Below are positions 1 to 12,245 of a stretch of 64,000 nt of DNA, one piece after another (the first letter of the stretch is position 1; every line of letters begins with the position of its first letter). A program made the position numbers and the translations under genes. The stretch lies in contig WMCF01000008.1 of NCBI GenBank assembly GCA_009792885.1, positions 18,589,578 to 18,653,577 on the forward strand, read 5' to 3'. Under the pieces are notes generated by a model. That model ran no database searches. It worked only from the letters and a program-made list of their open reading frames with translations, and had not been told where the DNA came from. This stretch comes from Eremophila alpestris peregrina. Taxonomy: Eukaryota > Chordata > Aves > Passeriformes > Alaudidae.

Positions 1-378
1 TTGCCTCCATCTAAATTTATTTTATATCTCCTTTATGTTGGTGAATATATACATATTTTCAAGTTGATGTTCATAAATTTATATCAATTTTCAAACTTAT
101 GAATTATTATTGAAGTTACAAGAATTATTCAAGAAAGAATTTTTTTGTTTTACTTTCAACACTGATAATGAGCCATTCTCTAAGATAGGTTCAAGACCTA
201 AAAATGGAGTACCACTGTTATGAACTTATTATGAATTCTGTATGCTAGATCCTTCAGCACTGAAGCCAATAGGAAAAAAATCTCCCACAGACTTCACATG
301 GGAATATGGTCATGCTGTCCAAATGTTTTGCTTCATCATTATTTATAAGGCACAAATTTAAGCACTAATACAAACCCT

Positions 379-413
379 AAAGTTTAACTAAGTTAAACTT
401 AGTTTAAGTTTTG
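379..413. repeat. Nested inverted repeat of an AAGTTTAAC-like unit
   Basis: AAGTTTAAC (380-388) is followed after three bases by its exact reverse complement GTTAAACTT (392-400). The next bases form overlapping foldbacks, ACTAAGTT-A-AACTTAGT and AAACTTA-GTT-TAAGTTT, so several alternative hairpins share arms. The arms are read directly from the sequence. No function is inferred; small foldbacks of this kind arise by local template switching. Confidence 0.7.
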
Positions 414-1341
414 CTAATTCTGTAAAAATATTAATTGTAAATTTGTGGGAAATGATAATAGAGAGTAGGAAATAAATCTCTCCTTTTTTTGAGTCTTTCC
501 AGAACACTACTTTTTCAGAGTTAATAATTTTTGTTCATGGGACTCAAAGATGAGATTTAAGAATCATACAGCAACAAATATCAGTTAAATATTTCCCAAA
601 GTATTGTGTTCTGAAGATCCCTAGATATTCTAAGAATAACCACAGTTGCTGATTTTTTTTTCCTCAGCAAATGGAAGCTCCTCCTTCTGATTAGCACATT
701 AATTAGCTCCCTTTCTTTAGGTTAGTATCTGCTTGGCTGACTCAGCACAACCAAGTCCTTTAGTGATGTCTTCCTTTCTGGTACTCAGAGCCTCAACAAT
801 AGCTCCCACATAGCTGGCAAAGCGGGATGTGGTGGCAGACTTAATGCTTTGTGTCAACAGGATAAACAGCATGCTCATTTTGAGAGCTTTATCAGATTAA
901 CCCTGGTGTAGAGCTTCAATAAGATATATTAATATCTCTGCATGACCAGCTGTACCTAGAAAATATTAAGCTACATATTTTTTTTCCATTTTAATCCAAA
1001 TATATTTTGATTGTTATCTGGAGAAAAATCAGCTGTGAAAACAAATGACAACATGCTAGTTCCCAATATTATTTGTCCTTACAAAAATTATGCAGTAATT
1101 AAACATAAATAAATTAGTTAAAATAGTAATTAAGCCTCACATACAGGAAGCCTTACTCATACAGAGATTGTCAATGTCATGCACAGAAGACTTTCCAGAA
1201 TTGTGCTCTAGTTGCAATTACCGTGCATATACATAAAGATGTCACATTAATAAAGTCTATGGGATAGAGATTTGGATGGTGTAAATAGTGAGGCTGGTAG
1301 AGAATTCAATTCCAGTGATTTACACCAGCAAAGGTTCTGAC

Positions 1342-1375
1342 CTTTTATGAAAATAAAGCTTTTATGAAAATAAAA
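1342..1375. repeat. 17-bp tandem duplication, two copies
   Basis: The 16-mer CTTTTATGAAAATAAA occurs at 1342-1357 and again at 1359-1374, giving a period of 17. The copies are identical, which suggests a fairly recent slippage duplication. The block lies in non-coding DNA. Confidence 0.8.
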
Positions 1376-1824
1376 ATTTCCCCTCAAAACTTCTCCTGTG
1401 ATGCAGTTTTTGTACTTTAAAGCTAGATTAATTTCACCAAGCTTGAACATTACTTTTTAGCCACTGTCTAGTTGAAATGAATCAAGATCTGTGATTAAAA
1501 CATGGCCTAATATGGTGTTTAGTCATATAGGTGCATAGCTTAAGGTAGCCTTTGGCTGTAGTCAACAGAGTGACAGATACCATCTGTCTCTGTCTGTATT
1601 AAGGTGGAGTTAATCAGTTTTTACAACATGTATTGCCTTCCCTTCATTGCATTTGGAGGCTTGCACTAAAAATCTAATTTTTGATGCCTGAAATTATATT
1701 ACATGAATCTTGGTAATATGGAAAAACATTAATACCATACAGTGTACATATGTTGTGCTTTATATGGCACATGAATCTATAAACACTAAATCACTGATGT
1801 GAATATGCTGTTAAGTACATTGCT

Positions 1825-2121
1825 GAATCACAGAATATCCCGAGTTGGAAGGCACCCATGAGCATCATCCAGTCCAGCTCCTGCCCTGCACAGCACCATC
1901 CCCAGGAGTCACACCATGCGCCTGAGAGCATTGTACAAACACTTCTTGAGCTCTGTCAGCCTGGTGTGGTGACCACTGCCCTGGAGAGCCTGTTCCAGTG
2001 CCCAGCCATCCTCTGGGTGTAGAACCTTTTCCTAATACCCAGCCTAAACCTCCCTGAAAACTCCAGGCCCCTCACTAGAGTCCTGTCACTGGGCACCAGA
2101 GAGAAGAGATCAGTATCTGCA
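1825..2121 (-). mobile_element. CR1 LINE 3' end, 5'-truncated
   Basis: On the minus strand this is the 3' end of a chicken-repeat-1 (CR1) non-LTR retrotransposon. The plus strand begins with an AATCACAGAAT-like CR1 terminal motif and then the characteristic gttggaaggcaccca stretch. The minus-strand frame from about 2119 down to 1956 still reads as the C-terminus of the CR1 ORF2 reverse transcriptase, with DTDLFSLVPSDRT and, further on, HWNRLSRAVV. The full element is several kilobases; only about 300 bp remain, the usual CR1 5' truncation. The frame lacks the start and all catalytic domains, so it is dead. Family assignment is from recall of CR1 and is firm; subfamily is not called. Confidence 0.9.
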
Positions 2122-3559
2122 GGCTGATAGTCATTAGATTGCAAGGTAAACTGCAAATACCCAGGGAGGAACAATATTTATGCACATTTCAGAATCTGAA
2201 TAATGAATCTGTCACGTTTCTATTATTCTTAGTTCTTATGCTCCTTGCATTCAGAGTACTAAGAAACCAATCTCTATGCAATAGTGGTTTCAAATGTGTA
2301 CATAGACCAGCACCCAAATATTGAGTTGTTTAAAATCGTTATTTGCACAATGTTTCAGATTATCTTCAGTCTCTTCTCACCTCTTCAGAGGTCTTTTCCG
2401 GAACAAAAATAAACATTTCCATGAATGGACAATGAAATTTGCATCCTGCAAATGTAGCCTTTTATTAAAGGAGAAAAGAATCTCTTTCGACTAAGACAAA
2501 GCTTGGGAGTCCTTATTAACATCAGATTAAATCTTGTTTTTCCTACTGCCTTGTGCAGTGAGAATTCAGATAGCAGTACTGATTGAAAAGGCAGGAGCCC
2601 ATGCAATGGTTTTATGTGCAATAAGCATAAAGCCATTAAGTCTTCTCTGTAAGTCATACTTGTGCTTCACAGGGACTACTTAAAAACACTGTAGGAAGTA
2701 TTTTTTAGGAACTCACATAAAGGCTCGCAATTTATAATATGACATTGATCAGCTGATACTGTGAAGTCTTTGAAGAAGAACTTCTGTCTTCTTGAGACAT
2801 CTCTTGCACATGGTTTTTCACTGAAAGAAAAAGAATGAGCACAGCCTTTAAATACAGCAAAGTTGTTTTCTCAGTGTCCATTGCAGTTTGACTATTATGT
2901 AGGTGGGAAAATTCATAGGCCAACTACTTTTTCACCTATTTTTAGCAATTGTACAAGAATTGTTCTTTAAGTTTTATATGAGTTAAAGGTGTTGCAATGT
3001 TTTTTTCCAAGGATTTCTCTAAGAACTTCTTACTGTCCTTCATCTCTTGTTGAAAACTAATGGAGCTCTAAAATGTTGAGACCTACATCTTTCCCTGAAG
3101 GGCTTTATAAAACTGCCCTTCAGTGTTCTGCATCTTTCATCTGTTTTCTAGTTTGGTCAAAAGCAGATGAAATCTATATCCTGTTATTATTTTAATTCCT
3201 TTTCCTTTATACCTGACTGTAGTTATACAGATATATGAAGGTCCACCACTCTAGCTTATTAAACTTGTATTTATATCTCTATCTGAAAAAAGGAAACTCA
3301 TCAGAATGCTGGAAACTGGCTTCCATAGCTTCACCACATGAACAGTGCACATGTTGAAGTAATTGTTTATTACAAAAACTCCACTTCTAAATAAGTGTTT
3401 AATATATGCCAGGTTTTAATTTGAGTGGAGATCAACATCTGAATGTTGATTAGATGATGTTTCTGAATTTTCTTAGAGAAAATATCGATACCATTGATGG
3501 ATCTATACAGCAAGTTTATATAGGCTGCTAGAAGAGCTCTCTCGCCTGTATGTAGGTTG
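2122..3559. other. AT-rich non-coding DNA, no gene seen
   Basis: Between the two CR1 copies I see no recognisable gene or repeat. The longest minus-strand frame (2385-2657, 90 codons) has no protein-family features, no start context and is of chance length. Confidence 0.55.
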
Positions 3560-4268
3560 TGAAGTTAGGTCACAGCAACCTCTGTGGGCTTGGGGCAGAG
3601 TGGCTGGAGAGCTGCACAGTGGAAAAGGAATTAGGGTCCACAATCAGCTGAACATAACCCAGGTGGCCAAGAAGGCTGATGGCATGTCATTTGTATCAGC
3701 AGCAGTGTGGGCAGCAGGACAGGGCAGTGATTGTCCCCCTGTACTCAGCACTGGTGAGGCCACATTTTGAATCCTGTGTACAGTTTTGGGTCCCTCAAAA
3801 CAAGGACACTGAGATGTTGGATCATGTCCAGAAAAGGGTAAAGGAGCTGGTGAAATGTCTGGAGCCCAAGTCTTCTTGGAAATGGCTGAGGGAACTAGGA
3901 TTATTTAGCTGGGAGCAAAGGATGCTCAAGGGAGTAGAATGTTGGGGCGGGGGGGGGGAAGGGCTTTATCACTGTCTACAACTGCCTAAAAGGAGGCTGC
4001 AGCAAAGTGGATATTGATCTCTGCTGCCATGTAACAATTGCCAGGATGAGAGAAAATGGCTTCAAGTTGATCAGCAAATGCTTAGGATGAATACTAGGAA
4101 AATATTCTTCATGGAAAGGGTTGTCAAGCATTGGAAGAGGCAGACCGGGGAAGCAGTGGAAACTGCTGAAGAACTTAAAAGATGCTTAGATGTGGTGCTT
4201 GGGAACATGGTTTGCTGGTGGATAAGGTTTATGGATGTTCCAAGCGCAGTACTGATAAAGGGATGCAC
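3560..4268 (+). mobile_element. CR1 LINE 3' portion with decayed ORF2 C-terminus
   Basis: This is about 700 bp of the 3' part of a CR1 LINE in the plus orientation. The frame opening near 3679 contains the CR1 ORF2 C-terminal signature: LYSALVRPHFESCVQFW, then DHVQKRVKELVKCLE and LRELGLFSWEQRML. The match is lost after a G-rich run near 3950 and is resumed in another frame from about 4078 (RKIFFMERVVKHWKR), so at least one frameshift separates the halves. The start lies near 3560 where the sequence stops resembling CR1. The catalytic reverse-transcriptase core is upstream of the truncation and absent. It is a dead, 5'-truncated insertion. The 3' terminus is diverged and grades into AT-rich simple sequence. 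Confidence 0.9.
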
Positions 4269-4326
4269 AGTATCTATACATTTGTGTAGATACAACACAT
4301 AGTATACATTTCTATATAGATACACA

Positions 4327-4346
4327 TAGCTACATATATGTAGCTA
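4327..4346. repeat. Perfect 20-bp palindrome
   Basis: TAGCTACATATATGTAGCTA equals its own reverse complement. It sits about 60 bp past the recognisable CR1 end, inside AT-rich simple sequence with repeated ATAGATAC and ACACATAG words. It probably grew out of the simple repeat tail; no regulatory role is claimed. Confidence 0.8.
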
Positions 4347-6997
4347 TATGTGATCTTGCCCACCTTCACCATAGACAAGAAGTAAATAATTTCAAGCAAC
4401 ATAAAATTGTCATTTAAAACACTCTGCCTGAGGATGAAAAGAAACTGAGTTACTTCCTACGCTTACCAGAGAACACCATAACCCTAGGTTATAGTTACCA
4501 GCTATAGGACACCAAATATTGCAGATCTTCCATGAGTCTTTGTGCAGATAATCATTAATAAATGGGTAGGGGCTTCGTTATCAGATGCATGTAGAAGAAT
4601 TCAGATGTCTGTCAGGAGGCACAGGTGTTGCAGTGACATTAATAAAGCAAACAGCACTATTCTTGGTCTCCAGCACTGCACATAATCATTTACATTAGCT
4701 GCTGGAGTCTGGCATGTTTCCAAACTGTGCCAATTAGTGCTCTCCCAGACATTACTCAGCCACAATCCAGAGACAGTTTCCAACAGGGAGCGTAATTGAG
4801 GCCATTCTTAGCAAATTGTATACTATTGTATATATTTCTCAAGGTCAAAGAGTAGACTCGAGCCCATTTTGTTTACAAGCAAAGTTATAGCATAGCATGG
4901 CATAGCCTGGCATGGCAGCTGACATGATGAGCTGTGGCACATCTACCTGGATTAATAAGGAGCACTGAGAGAGGATGAAGTTATTTGCACAACTGGAGTT
5001 CCCATTGAAATGACTTTTGGGTCAGGTTTTGTCAGCTGATAAAACACATTGATTTTACACATTTTAATTACTTCTTTCTCACTAGACATTATATTATTTT
5101 TCTAGTTCCTGTAAGCACAGACAGCAAAAAGTCTAAAAATAAGTGCCCTATAATGAAGTGAGATTTCAGTTCTTGATAGCAATATTTCAGAAGAAAAGGT
5201 GGGAAACTCACTTTCAAAGGAAAAGGAGAAAATTAAATTTATATCTAACTATGGGAAGTCATACACAACTTTTTGTTTGTATTACTTAATGAATATTATG
5301 TAAAAAATACAATAGTTACTTAATTTCTCTCTTAAAGATGACATACTTTGAACTTTTTCAGATTTCTGACATCTTTCTTGTATAATCTGTTACAGCAGCT
5401 TTCCTGATATGGCCAATGAATGAAAATACATTGAGGAAAGAAGATGTAGAGATTCTGAGGCAGCTACTTTGCCTTTGAATTCCTAATGCCATACTCCAAA
5501 GGAAAGTACATTACCAAGGTCTGAGAAATGAAAATTCTACCGTAAATTCCCACACATAACAAAAATGCTTATATTCAGATCTCCCTTTCCACTTTTTATT
5601 TCTCCCTCAAAACTGCTCAAATCACTTTTCCCCAATAGTCTATGCAGTAATTCGTCTCTGTTTTCAAGGTCTCATTATTTCACCTTATGCTGTTTTATGT
5701 AAGAAATGCCAATTATCAGATGTACTTTGAGGAGAGCACAAAACGTAGGTGGCAACATCCTGTTCCCACAGTGGATTTTAGGAAGCTAAAAGACTCCTTC
5801 TTTTTGGGATAGTAAATTGCCCTACTGGAAACTGATTTGATGCTTTTGTGAAGAGTGCAAGCTGAATTTTATTAATAAGTTTCTATTTATTTATTTGCTA
5901 TTATTTATTATTATTTTAGAGTATTGTATTGTACCATGGTGCCATACAATTACTATATTTTTATTATTGTCTAGACATTATTTTTATTTAAAAGCATATT
6001 TTATTAATTTTATTTTTATATATTTATATTTTTTCAGAACAAGATATAGTTTTCAGCTCTCCAGTCTGAACTAAATCAGTCTCTATTGCTTTCAGAGGAC
6101 CTCAATCACAATCTGCATAGTGATGAACATCCTTTGGGTTTATTTCTCCCTAATGCTACACCATAGCTAATGCCATACATTTCATCTTTCTCTTTGAAGT
6201 GCTCCTAAAACAGTAGCTTTACAGTAACAAAAAACAGGAATTATCTAGTTGATTAATAAAGATCAATAAGTTATACTCTAAAAACCATGCTTGCAAACAT
6301 TTAAATCAGACACCATGGCATTTACTTATTCAGTGGCTCAGTGAAGCACCTTGTACATAATGTGCTTCCCAGTTTGCACAAATGACAACCCCTCCACTTT
6401 GTTAGTGGTAGTATAATTGCATAGGAGAGCTAAAACATCAAGGTGTCTTTTGTAGCGTGCATATGAAACGTGCAATTTTAAATTCCTCAACCATTCTGAA
6501 TTATGTCACTACTTTCAGCATAACTGTGGAGCACAATGGGTGGCACTCATGGAAGATAATGGACATGACACTGCTTTGACTAGGCTGATTTTCTTTATGT
6601 ACTTGACAAAACAAAAAAGTCATACAAAGGATCAATTTTTTTTTTTAATTCTGGGAATAATTTGAAAATTTCAGTTTCGCGTGAGGTCTTCCAAGTCTGG
6701 AAAAACTAATTTTACAAACTTTGGAATCAGCTAAAGAATTTTAAGGATCAATATGTCATTGACAAATGTTATTTACCTATAAAGATATAAATGTAATGTT
6801 TTCCAGTACCATGCCAATTCATATGTATATTATAGAGAGACAGACAGATGATATACACAGAGATATATAGCATATTCAACATATCATGTAGCAGATATAC
6901 CTGGAAATTAAAGCATGACGCTGTATTCAAATGATGTTACATTAACTGATATTTACTTACATGAAAGGAATAAAACACAGAAGGATAAAATTTAGCT
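4347..6997. other. AT-rich non-coding DNA with low-complexity tracts
   Basis: No gene seen. A degenerate pentamer run (GCATA/GGCAT-type) lies near 4888-4920, and 5876-6036 is nearly pure A/T with ATTT and ATT repeats. About 6825-6895 is rich in ATAGAGA and GACAGA words. These are ordinary simple sequences. Confidence 0.55.
5876..6036. repeat. A/T-rich low-complexity tract
   Basis: About 160 bp made mainly of TTTA, TTA and ATT words with few G or C bases. It contains the small foldback ATTGTA...TACAAT around a CCATGG core near 5925-5949. It is typical AT-rich simple sequence. Confidence 0.7.
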
Positions 6998-7165
6998 TGG
7001 AAAAAACCTCTAGATGTCACCCAGTTCAACAACCTGCTCAAGGTAAGGCCAGTTGGATAAGGTTTCTCAGGACCATGTCCAGTCAAGGGTGGATAATGTC
7101 TAGGGACACATATTTCACAACCTCTCCAGGTAACTTCTTCAAATATTTGACTGCCTTCTGTAGCA
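6998..7165 (-). mobile_element. Old CR1 LINE 3' fragment
   Basis: The plus strand follows the order of words seen in antisense CR1 3' ends: an ACCTCTAGATGTCA segment, CCAGTTCAACAACCTGCTCA, CTCAGGACCATGTCCAGTC, then CACAACCTCTCCAGG. It is more diverged than the other copies in the window, which points to an older insertion or subfamily. No coding remains. Confidence 0.75.
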
Positions 7166-10100
7166 ATATTATCCTATCCTACCTTCTGTAGAAACACTAT
7201 CTGTAGAAACATTATCTGGGGACTTCAGAAGGAAAGATTAAGAATAAAGTTGCAAGAATAAGAATAATGGTAGAAAGGTACTGTTACTCTTACATATAGT
7301 AAGCAAACATTTTAAATTAGTTTCAGAAAAGTTTATATTTTAATAATAGCAGAAGAAAAAGAAAAGACATTAAAAATATTCTACCAAAGACAACCTAAAC
7401 ATTGAAGGGGATACACGGCATGGCAAATCTGAAAATATTTTCCTTAACAAAAGGCCACACACCCCATGCAAAGACATAAAGTAATATTCTTCATTTTCTG
7501 TTCATCATCTAGGTAAATGAAGGCAGCGAAAACTTTGAATGAGAACTTGTTATGAGTAGAAATAAGACAAATGTGAAATTTTAATTTGTTTTCCCATCTT
7601 TTCTTAGAAGAGGATGAAGGGCAAATCTCACAAAAAACTGGGAACAGAAGAAAAAATGTTTCTCTTTATTTATGAATTGCTTTGAAAATGTACTAGTTCA
7701 TCACTCTTTCTCAGTCACCTTTTTAACCAGAATACTCAGAAACTAATGTGTGTTTCAAACTACAAATTCATTCACATCATTCAGGGTGTAAAACTTTCAA
7801 AACACCAAGTTTTGAGCTTTAATGTCTTGTGTTTAAAAAATAATTATTATTTATATTTATCCATCAAATCTGAGCATAATTGATGCCTTCAATGAAAGAG
7901 GGAAATATGGTGTGTCTGTCCATAACAGACTATAATTTTATAGAAAGTGACTATCATTTTAAAGGAAGTGGGTCTCCTTAAGCCATTTTTTCCATTAGTA
8001 CTGATGGTACTAGATCAATATAATTACAGAAAGCACTAGAAACTTGAAAAATATGTGAATTTCCTCCTGAAAACTACCAGACTACTTCATGAATGAGGTT
8101 TGACTTTTGTTTTCAATGCATATATGTTGTCATCTCAGAAGTCAGAGGCTTGTTTGCCAAGGTAGTTAAAGGCAAATCTTCTGCAGATGTTTGACATTTC
8201 TCTATTTAGACAATGATCCTTCCAAAACTAATGATCAGTACTGGTTATCTTGCAGAGAAGCTTCATAAGGAGTGAAAATCATTACAGAGGTGTTATACTA
8301 GCCCTTAGACCCAGAGCTGTCATCCTGCTCACCTGCAATGCCTTTTCTTAGGTATATTAAAATATTCCAGCACTACAAATCCCAGGAAGTGGCCACAGCA
8401 CTTGAGAAATGCATTAAAAGCAGTGCTAAAAAGGCAAAAATATTAATATATTTGTCCTATCTGTTTCTCTTTGATGCTTTGGGGGTTAGCCTTTATTTTT
8501 CTCCTGTAATTACAAAATGGTAGTTTTCTTCAAAGGAACCTTGTCCACTAAGAATGATCTATGGTTGCCTGTCATTTCATATATTCTGTTCTAATGATAT
8601 TTTCCCTCAGTGTAAGGAGCTGGCTACTCAGTGAGCAGTGACACTGTGTTTATGTCAGGTTTAAGCAGAGAACACTGTTAAATGTGAAACTGGCTGACTG
8701 ACAAGACATCTGGCACACCCAGGACCACAAGAGTTTCTTTTGCCCTAAGTGGGACACAGCAAAAAGCATTGTGAATTGCGAAGGAGGCCATCTGGTCTGT
8801 CTGCCTTAAAATGCAATGCCAAATATTTTGGCGTGTCTGTGCATGTGTGTGGCTTAATTTAAATGTAGCATTTGGACTCTTTTTTTCATGAATCTATTCT
8901 GTGCCCTTTATAATCAAGCCATCTTCCTTTGTATGCATCTCTCTGACATTGAAAAAAGGGCCACAGAGCTCACCAGTCTTCCTGTGTACAAGTTCAGGGT
9001 TTCTGATGATCCCTGCTACCTTTTCCTCCTTTGTCAATTGAAGTCTAACATTAAATGTAAGTCTTGCCTGTATGAGCCACTGTTATTCAAATGAAAAGGA
9101 ACCTCCTCATTAAATATACAATTTAAGTATCAGACATGAAGTCTGAGGGCTGCATCTGCCTGTCGCCCTTATCCAGACAGAATAAGAGGTGCTGTGACGT
9201 GCTTCTGTATGTATATTACCTGGAGCAATACACGTCCCCAGCAGAACACCCACGCAAAATCCTCAGAGTCTGATCCTACACCAGTCACGCTTCATGAGCA
9301 TACATATTGCTTTATAATAGTCCTTCTCTTCAGCAGCATTTAAATCATCAGCAGAAATGTCTTGGCTGCAAGCATTCACAGAGTTTTTTCCACTTCAGGA
9401 ATTACAAGACAGAAAAGGGAACAAAGGGATGGTTCTGAAATGAGGTTCAAACACTCACAGAAACATCCTAAAGAGGCATTGCTATGCCCAGAACAAGCAA
9501 TCTGTCCTGACACATAACACAAAAGATCAGAAGTGCCACGTGAACCAGACACAGCAGGGCCGAGGAAGCTGACCTTTTCTTTTGTTTCTACAACATAGGT
9601 GAGACAGGTTTTACATGTCTGTAATGCCACTTTGCTGCTGTTTGAGGATACAGTTTCAAACCTCAGGATGTTACAAATTGTACTCATGAAAGAGAATACT
9701 CAGAGACATTAGAATTGTTAGAACTCACATACAGACACCAAAAAAATAAAAAAGGGTTTGCTAAAAAAAATAAAATTACAAGTCTTAAAAATCTGAAAAT
9801 TTAGCTGTGTTGTGCTTGAAGAAAAGCACTTTTATTCTAAAGGGAACACTAAGGGAGATTTTAACCATATCTTCCAAAAAATCAATATAGCACAATTTAA
9901 GCCTAAAATACTGCAGCTGTCTTTTAATTCATTTCATATTGCACTCTCATCCATCTCTAAGTAATACTGTTTTGCCATTCTGCTATTTCATTTTTCATCC
10001 CGTGTTTGTTTATTTGTTTTTTTCCAGATAATTTTTTACTTTCTGCTTCATTATCCATAGCACTCCTAAATGCAGCATAAATGGCAGAATTTCAGTATAA

Positions 10101-11795
10101 TTTTCAAACCCATTGTGGGAAAGTAATTAAGCAAAATATGTTTCTACATTCCTAACAGTATAACAATACAAACATTTACAACACATCGATACTGGAGAGT
10201 GACACTTCTGTATAATGGAAGAAAGCAAACTTTACCACAAAACCCTTGTGTCTGAGACTACCAAAATCAGTCCTTAAAGGCACGACAAGCTTCAAAGAGC
10301 ACAAGCAGAACTAATTGAAACTGCAGGTACATTCCTCTGGAAAGTGTTGTTTACTAAGTCAGTTTCCAGTCTGAGTGTGTAAATTAGGGAGGTGCCACTG
10401 GAAGCAGGAAATATTTTTAGCCAAAATATTTTTAGCCAAAGAGAGGACATTTTTCAGCATTTCCCCAGGAATGCTAATCTTTATAAGGCATTACAGATTT
10501 GTTTGTTCATTTGTTTCTTCATTTGTTTGTTCCTATAGTGAGAGTTATAAACAATATTAAACAGAATGGAAATAGAAAAAAACCTTCTGGAATCAGGTAT
10601 GGAAAGGACATTCTCGATCATAAAGTCCTAGTTTTATTCTATCTTGTGTGATCAAAGGATATAAACCTTTTTCTACAGACCCATATGAGATTACTTTTCA
10701 AGACTGGTAAGGTTTATTTCCCTTATTTTCCTTTTGGAATATCTCATTTCTCCAAAACTTATACATTTTCTTATAATTTTCAGCACATAAGTATTCTGGG
10801 TACATATTTGCACATCTTTTCTAGATTCTATACCTCTTTTGCGTCCCTGGAGTTTGCCTACCTGATGTATTTATAGGGAGAAATCATTTTTGCTGTCACT
10901 ATTTCCTTAAGCTAAACAAGCAATCATTTTTCTAGCAAGATTTCAATGCTGGTATTTTTGGTAGTCTTATCAAGAAGTGTTGTTTCCTTTAAAAGAAACT
11001 GAAACTCCAGCATTCAAACTATGGGACAGGTGCATTGATGATTATCTATCTTTTCTCAGAATCTTAAGATCTCTTACTTCAATCTGCTAAAATTCAGATG
11101 TCAATTTGCTTTAAATTTAACAACAAAAAAAAAGTCCAGTGAAGTAATTACTATATCTATGTTATTTAGAATTTATATGTGCATAATTAGATACACATTG
11201 GTATGTGAATGTTTAAATATTCATATACACTGCTACAAATGTCTGTATACATATCCATATTTACCTACCCATATATAAACTCTCTCATTTAAATTTCCAT
11301 GCTCTCATCCATGAGGAATGACTAGCAAGGACTTGCCAAAAGGGTCAGTGCCATGCCAGTGCAGCTTCATAGCAAGAGCCAAAGTGAAATACCCTGTTGC
11401 AGCTTCTCAAGGACAGCCTCTGGCAAGAAAAGAGGAAGTATTTTTTCCATGAAGATGGATCCTGTGTAAAGTCCCTGGAGAGTCATGCAGAAGGTCGCAG
11501 AATACTAGAAAATTTATGTGTAAATGCATGTTCACATCACACTTTGATGATTTTTTTATCTTGGAAAAAGTACAAAGGACTATTCATGCAAATATTTCTC
11601 AGAAGGGTTCTGCCATGATTGTTCTGTATGTTATGGTGACGGAAACTTCAATCCAGGAAAATTCTTTTGAGCCAAATTTTATTCAATTAAATTTTATAAA
11701 TGGGATCAAGAATTATGCAGAAGAGTTAGGCTGGGTTCATTTGCTGCAATACTGGTTTTCCCTGGGCAGAACCATTTATTAGTGATAGCTCCATG
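7166..11795. other. AT-rich non-coding DNA, no gene seen
   Basis: I find no gene, RNA gene or classifiable repeat in these 4.6 kb apart from the 15-bp tandem repeat at 10410. The minus-strand frame at 9376-9687 (103 codons) is the longest; it has no recognisable domain and is of chance length. A slightly less AT-rich stretch at about 9100-9300 matches nothing I know. Confidence 0.5.
10410..10439. repeat. 15-bp exact tandem duplication
   Basis: AATATTTTTAGCCAA occurs at 10410-10424 and immediately again at 10425-10439 without mismatch. Such a fresh duplication suggests recent slippage and may be polymorphic. Confidence 0.85.
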
Positions 11796-11857
11796 TGATG
11801 CCTTGGGAAGGCTGACCTGAAACAGAGACTGGACAGAGCTAGAGAATAAAGGAGAGA

Positions 11858-11863
11858 TTTATT
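11858..11863 (-). terminator. Poly(A) signal AATAAA of the solo LTR
   Basis: The minus strand reads AATAAA here, 62 bp before the LTR 3' end. Position and order after the TATA box match an LTR R/U5 region. Confidence 0.65.
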
Positions 11864-11973
11864 GCAAGACTCTAGGATACACCTTGGGCAGGACAAGAGC
11901 CTGACCCGGGCTACACCCAAGGTGAACTAGGAACGGTCACAAAAAATGGACCACTGGTCACAAGGTCTCACAC

Positions 11974-11980
11974 TTTTATA
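11974..11980 (-). promoter_or_regulatory. TATA box of the solo LTR
   Basis: The minus strand reads TATAAAA here, followed by GTGTGAGACC. It stands about 265 bp from the LTR 5' end (12245) and about 110 bp before the LTR poly(A) signal, the usual place for a retroviral U3 promoter. Present activity is unknown. Confidence 0.65.
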
Positions 11981-12245
11981 AATTTTGGTCCATTTGCATA
12001 TTGGTGTTTAATTGTCTAATTACAGCTTCAGGCTGTGAGGTCTCATCCTTCTTGTTTCTCCCTTCAGCCCACCATTGTTTGTGCTTTTGGGCCTGAAAGT
12101 TGTCCTTGGTCTTTAGCAAGGAAAGGATTTGTTTTGTCTACATATTCTGTGAAGGGAGCTCACTGGCACTTAATATGAGGCTCAGAACTACACCCCAAGG
12201 CAGCACAGAATCTGGAAAACATAAAAGCTAAAACTTCAGGCATCA

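Larger units (their letters stand above)
1..1825. other. AT-rich non-coding DNA, no gene seen
   Basis: No coding frame, RNA gene or transposable element is recognisable here. The open frames are short and rich in Phe, Leu, Ser and Lys, as random AT-rich DNA gives. Two small internal repeats are listed separately: a nested foldback near 380 and a 17-bp tandem duplication near 1342. About 700-960 is slightly less AT-rich than its surroundings but matches nothing I know. Confidence 0.6.
11796..12245 (-). mobile_element. Solo retroviral LTR with target-site duplication
   Basis: This is a 450-bp long terminal repeat of an endogenous retrovirus in the minus orientation, without an adjoining internal region. 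It begins TGATGCC and ends GGCATCA, a perfect 7-bp terminal inverted repeat. The 4 bases on each side are CATG (11792-11795 and 12246-12249), a target-site duplication. On the minus strand a TATAAAA box lies at 11980-11974 and an AATAAA signal at 11863-11858, about 110 bp apart and in the correct order, leaving a short U5. The 4-bp duplication fits a gammaretrovirus-like (class I) integrase; that class call is an inference. With one LTR and an intact duplication, the provirus was probably lost by recombination between its LTRs. Confidence 0.85.
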
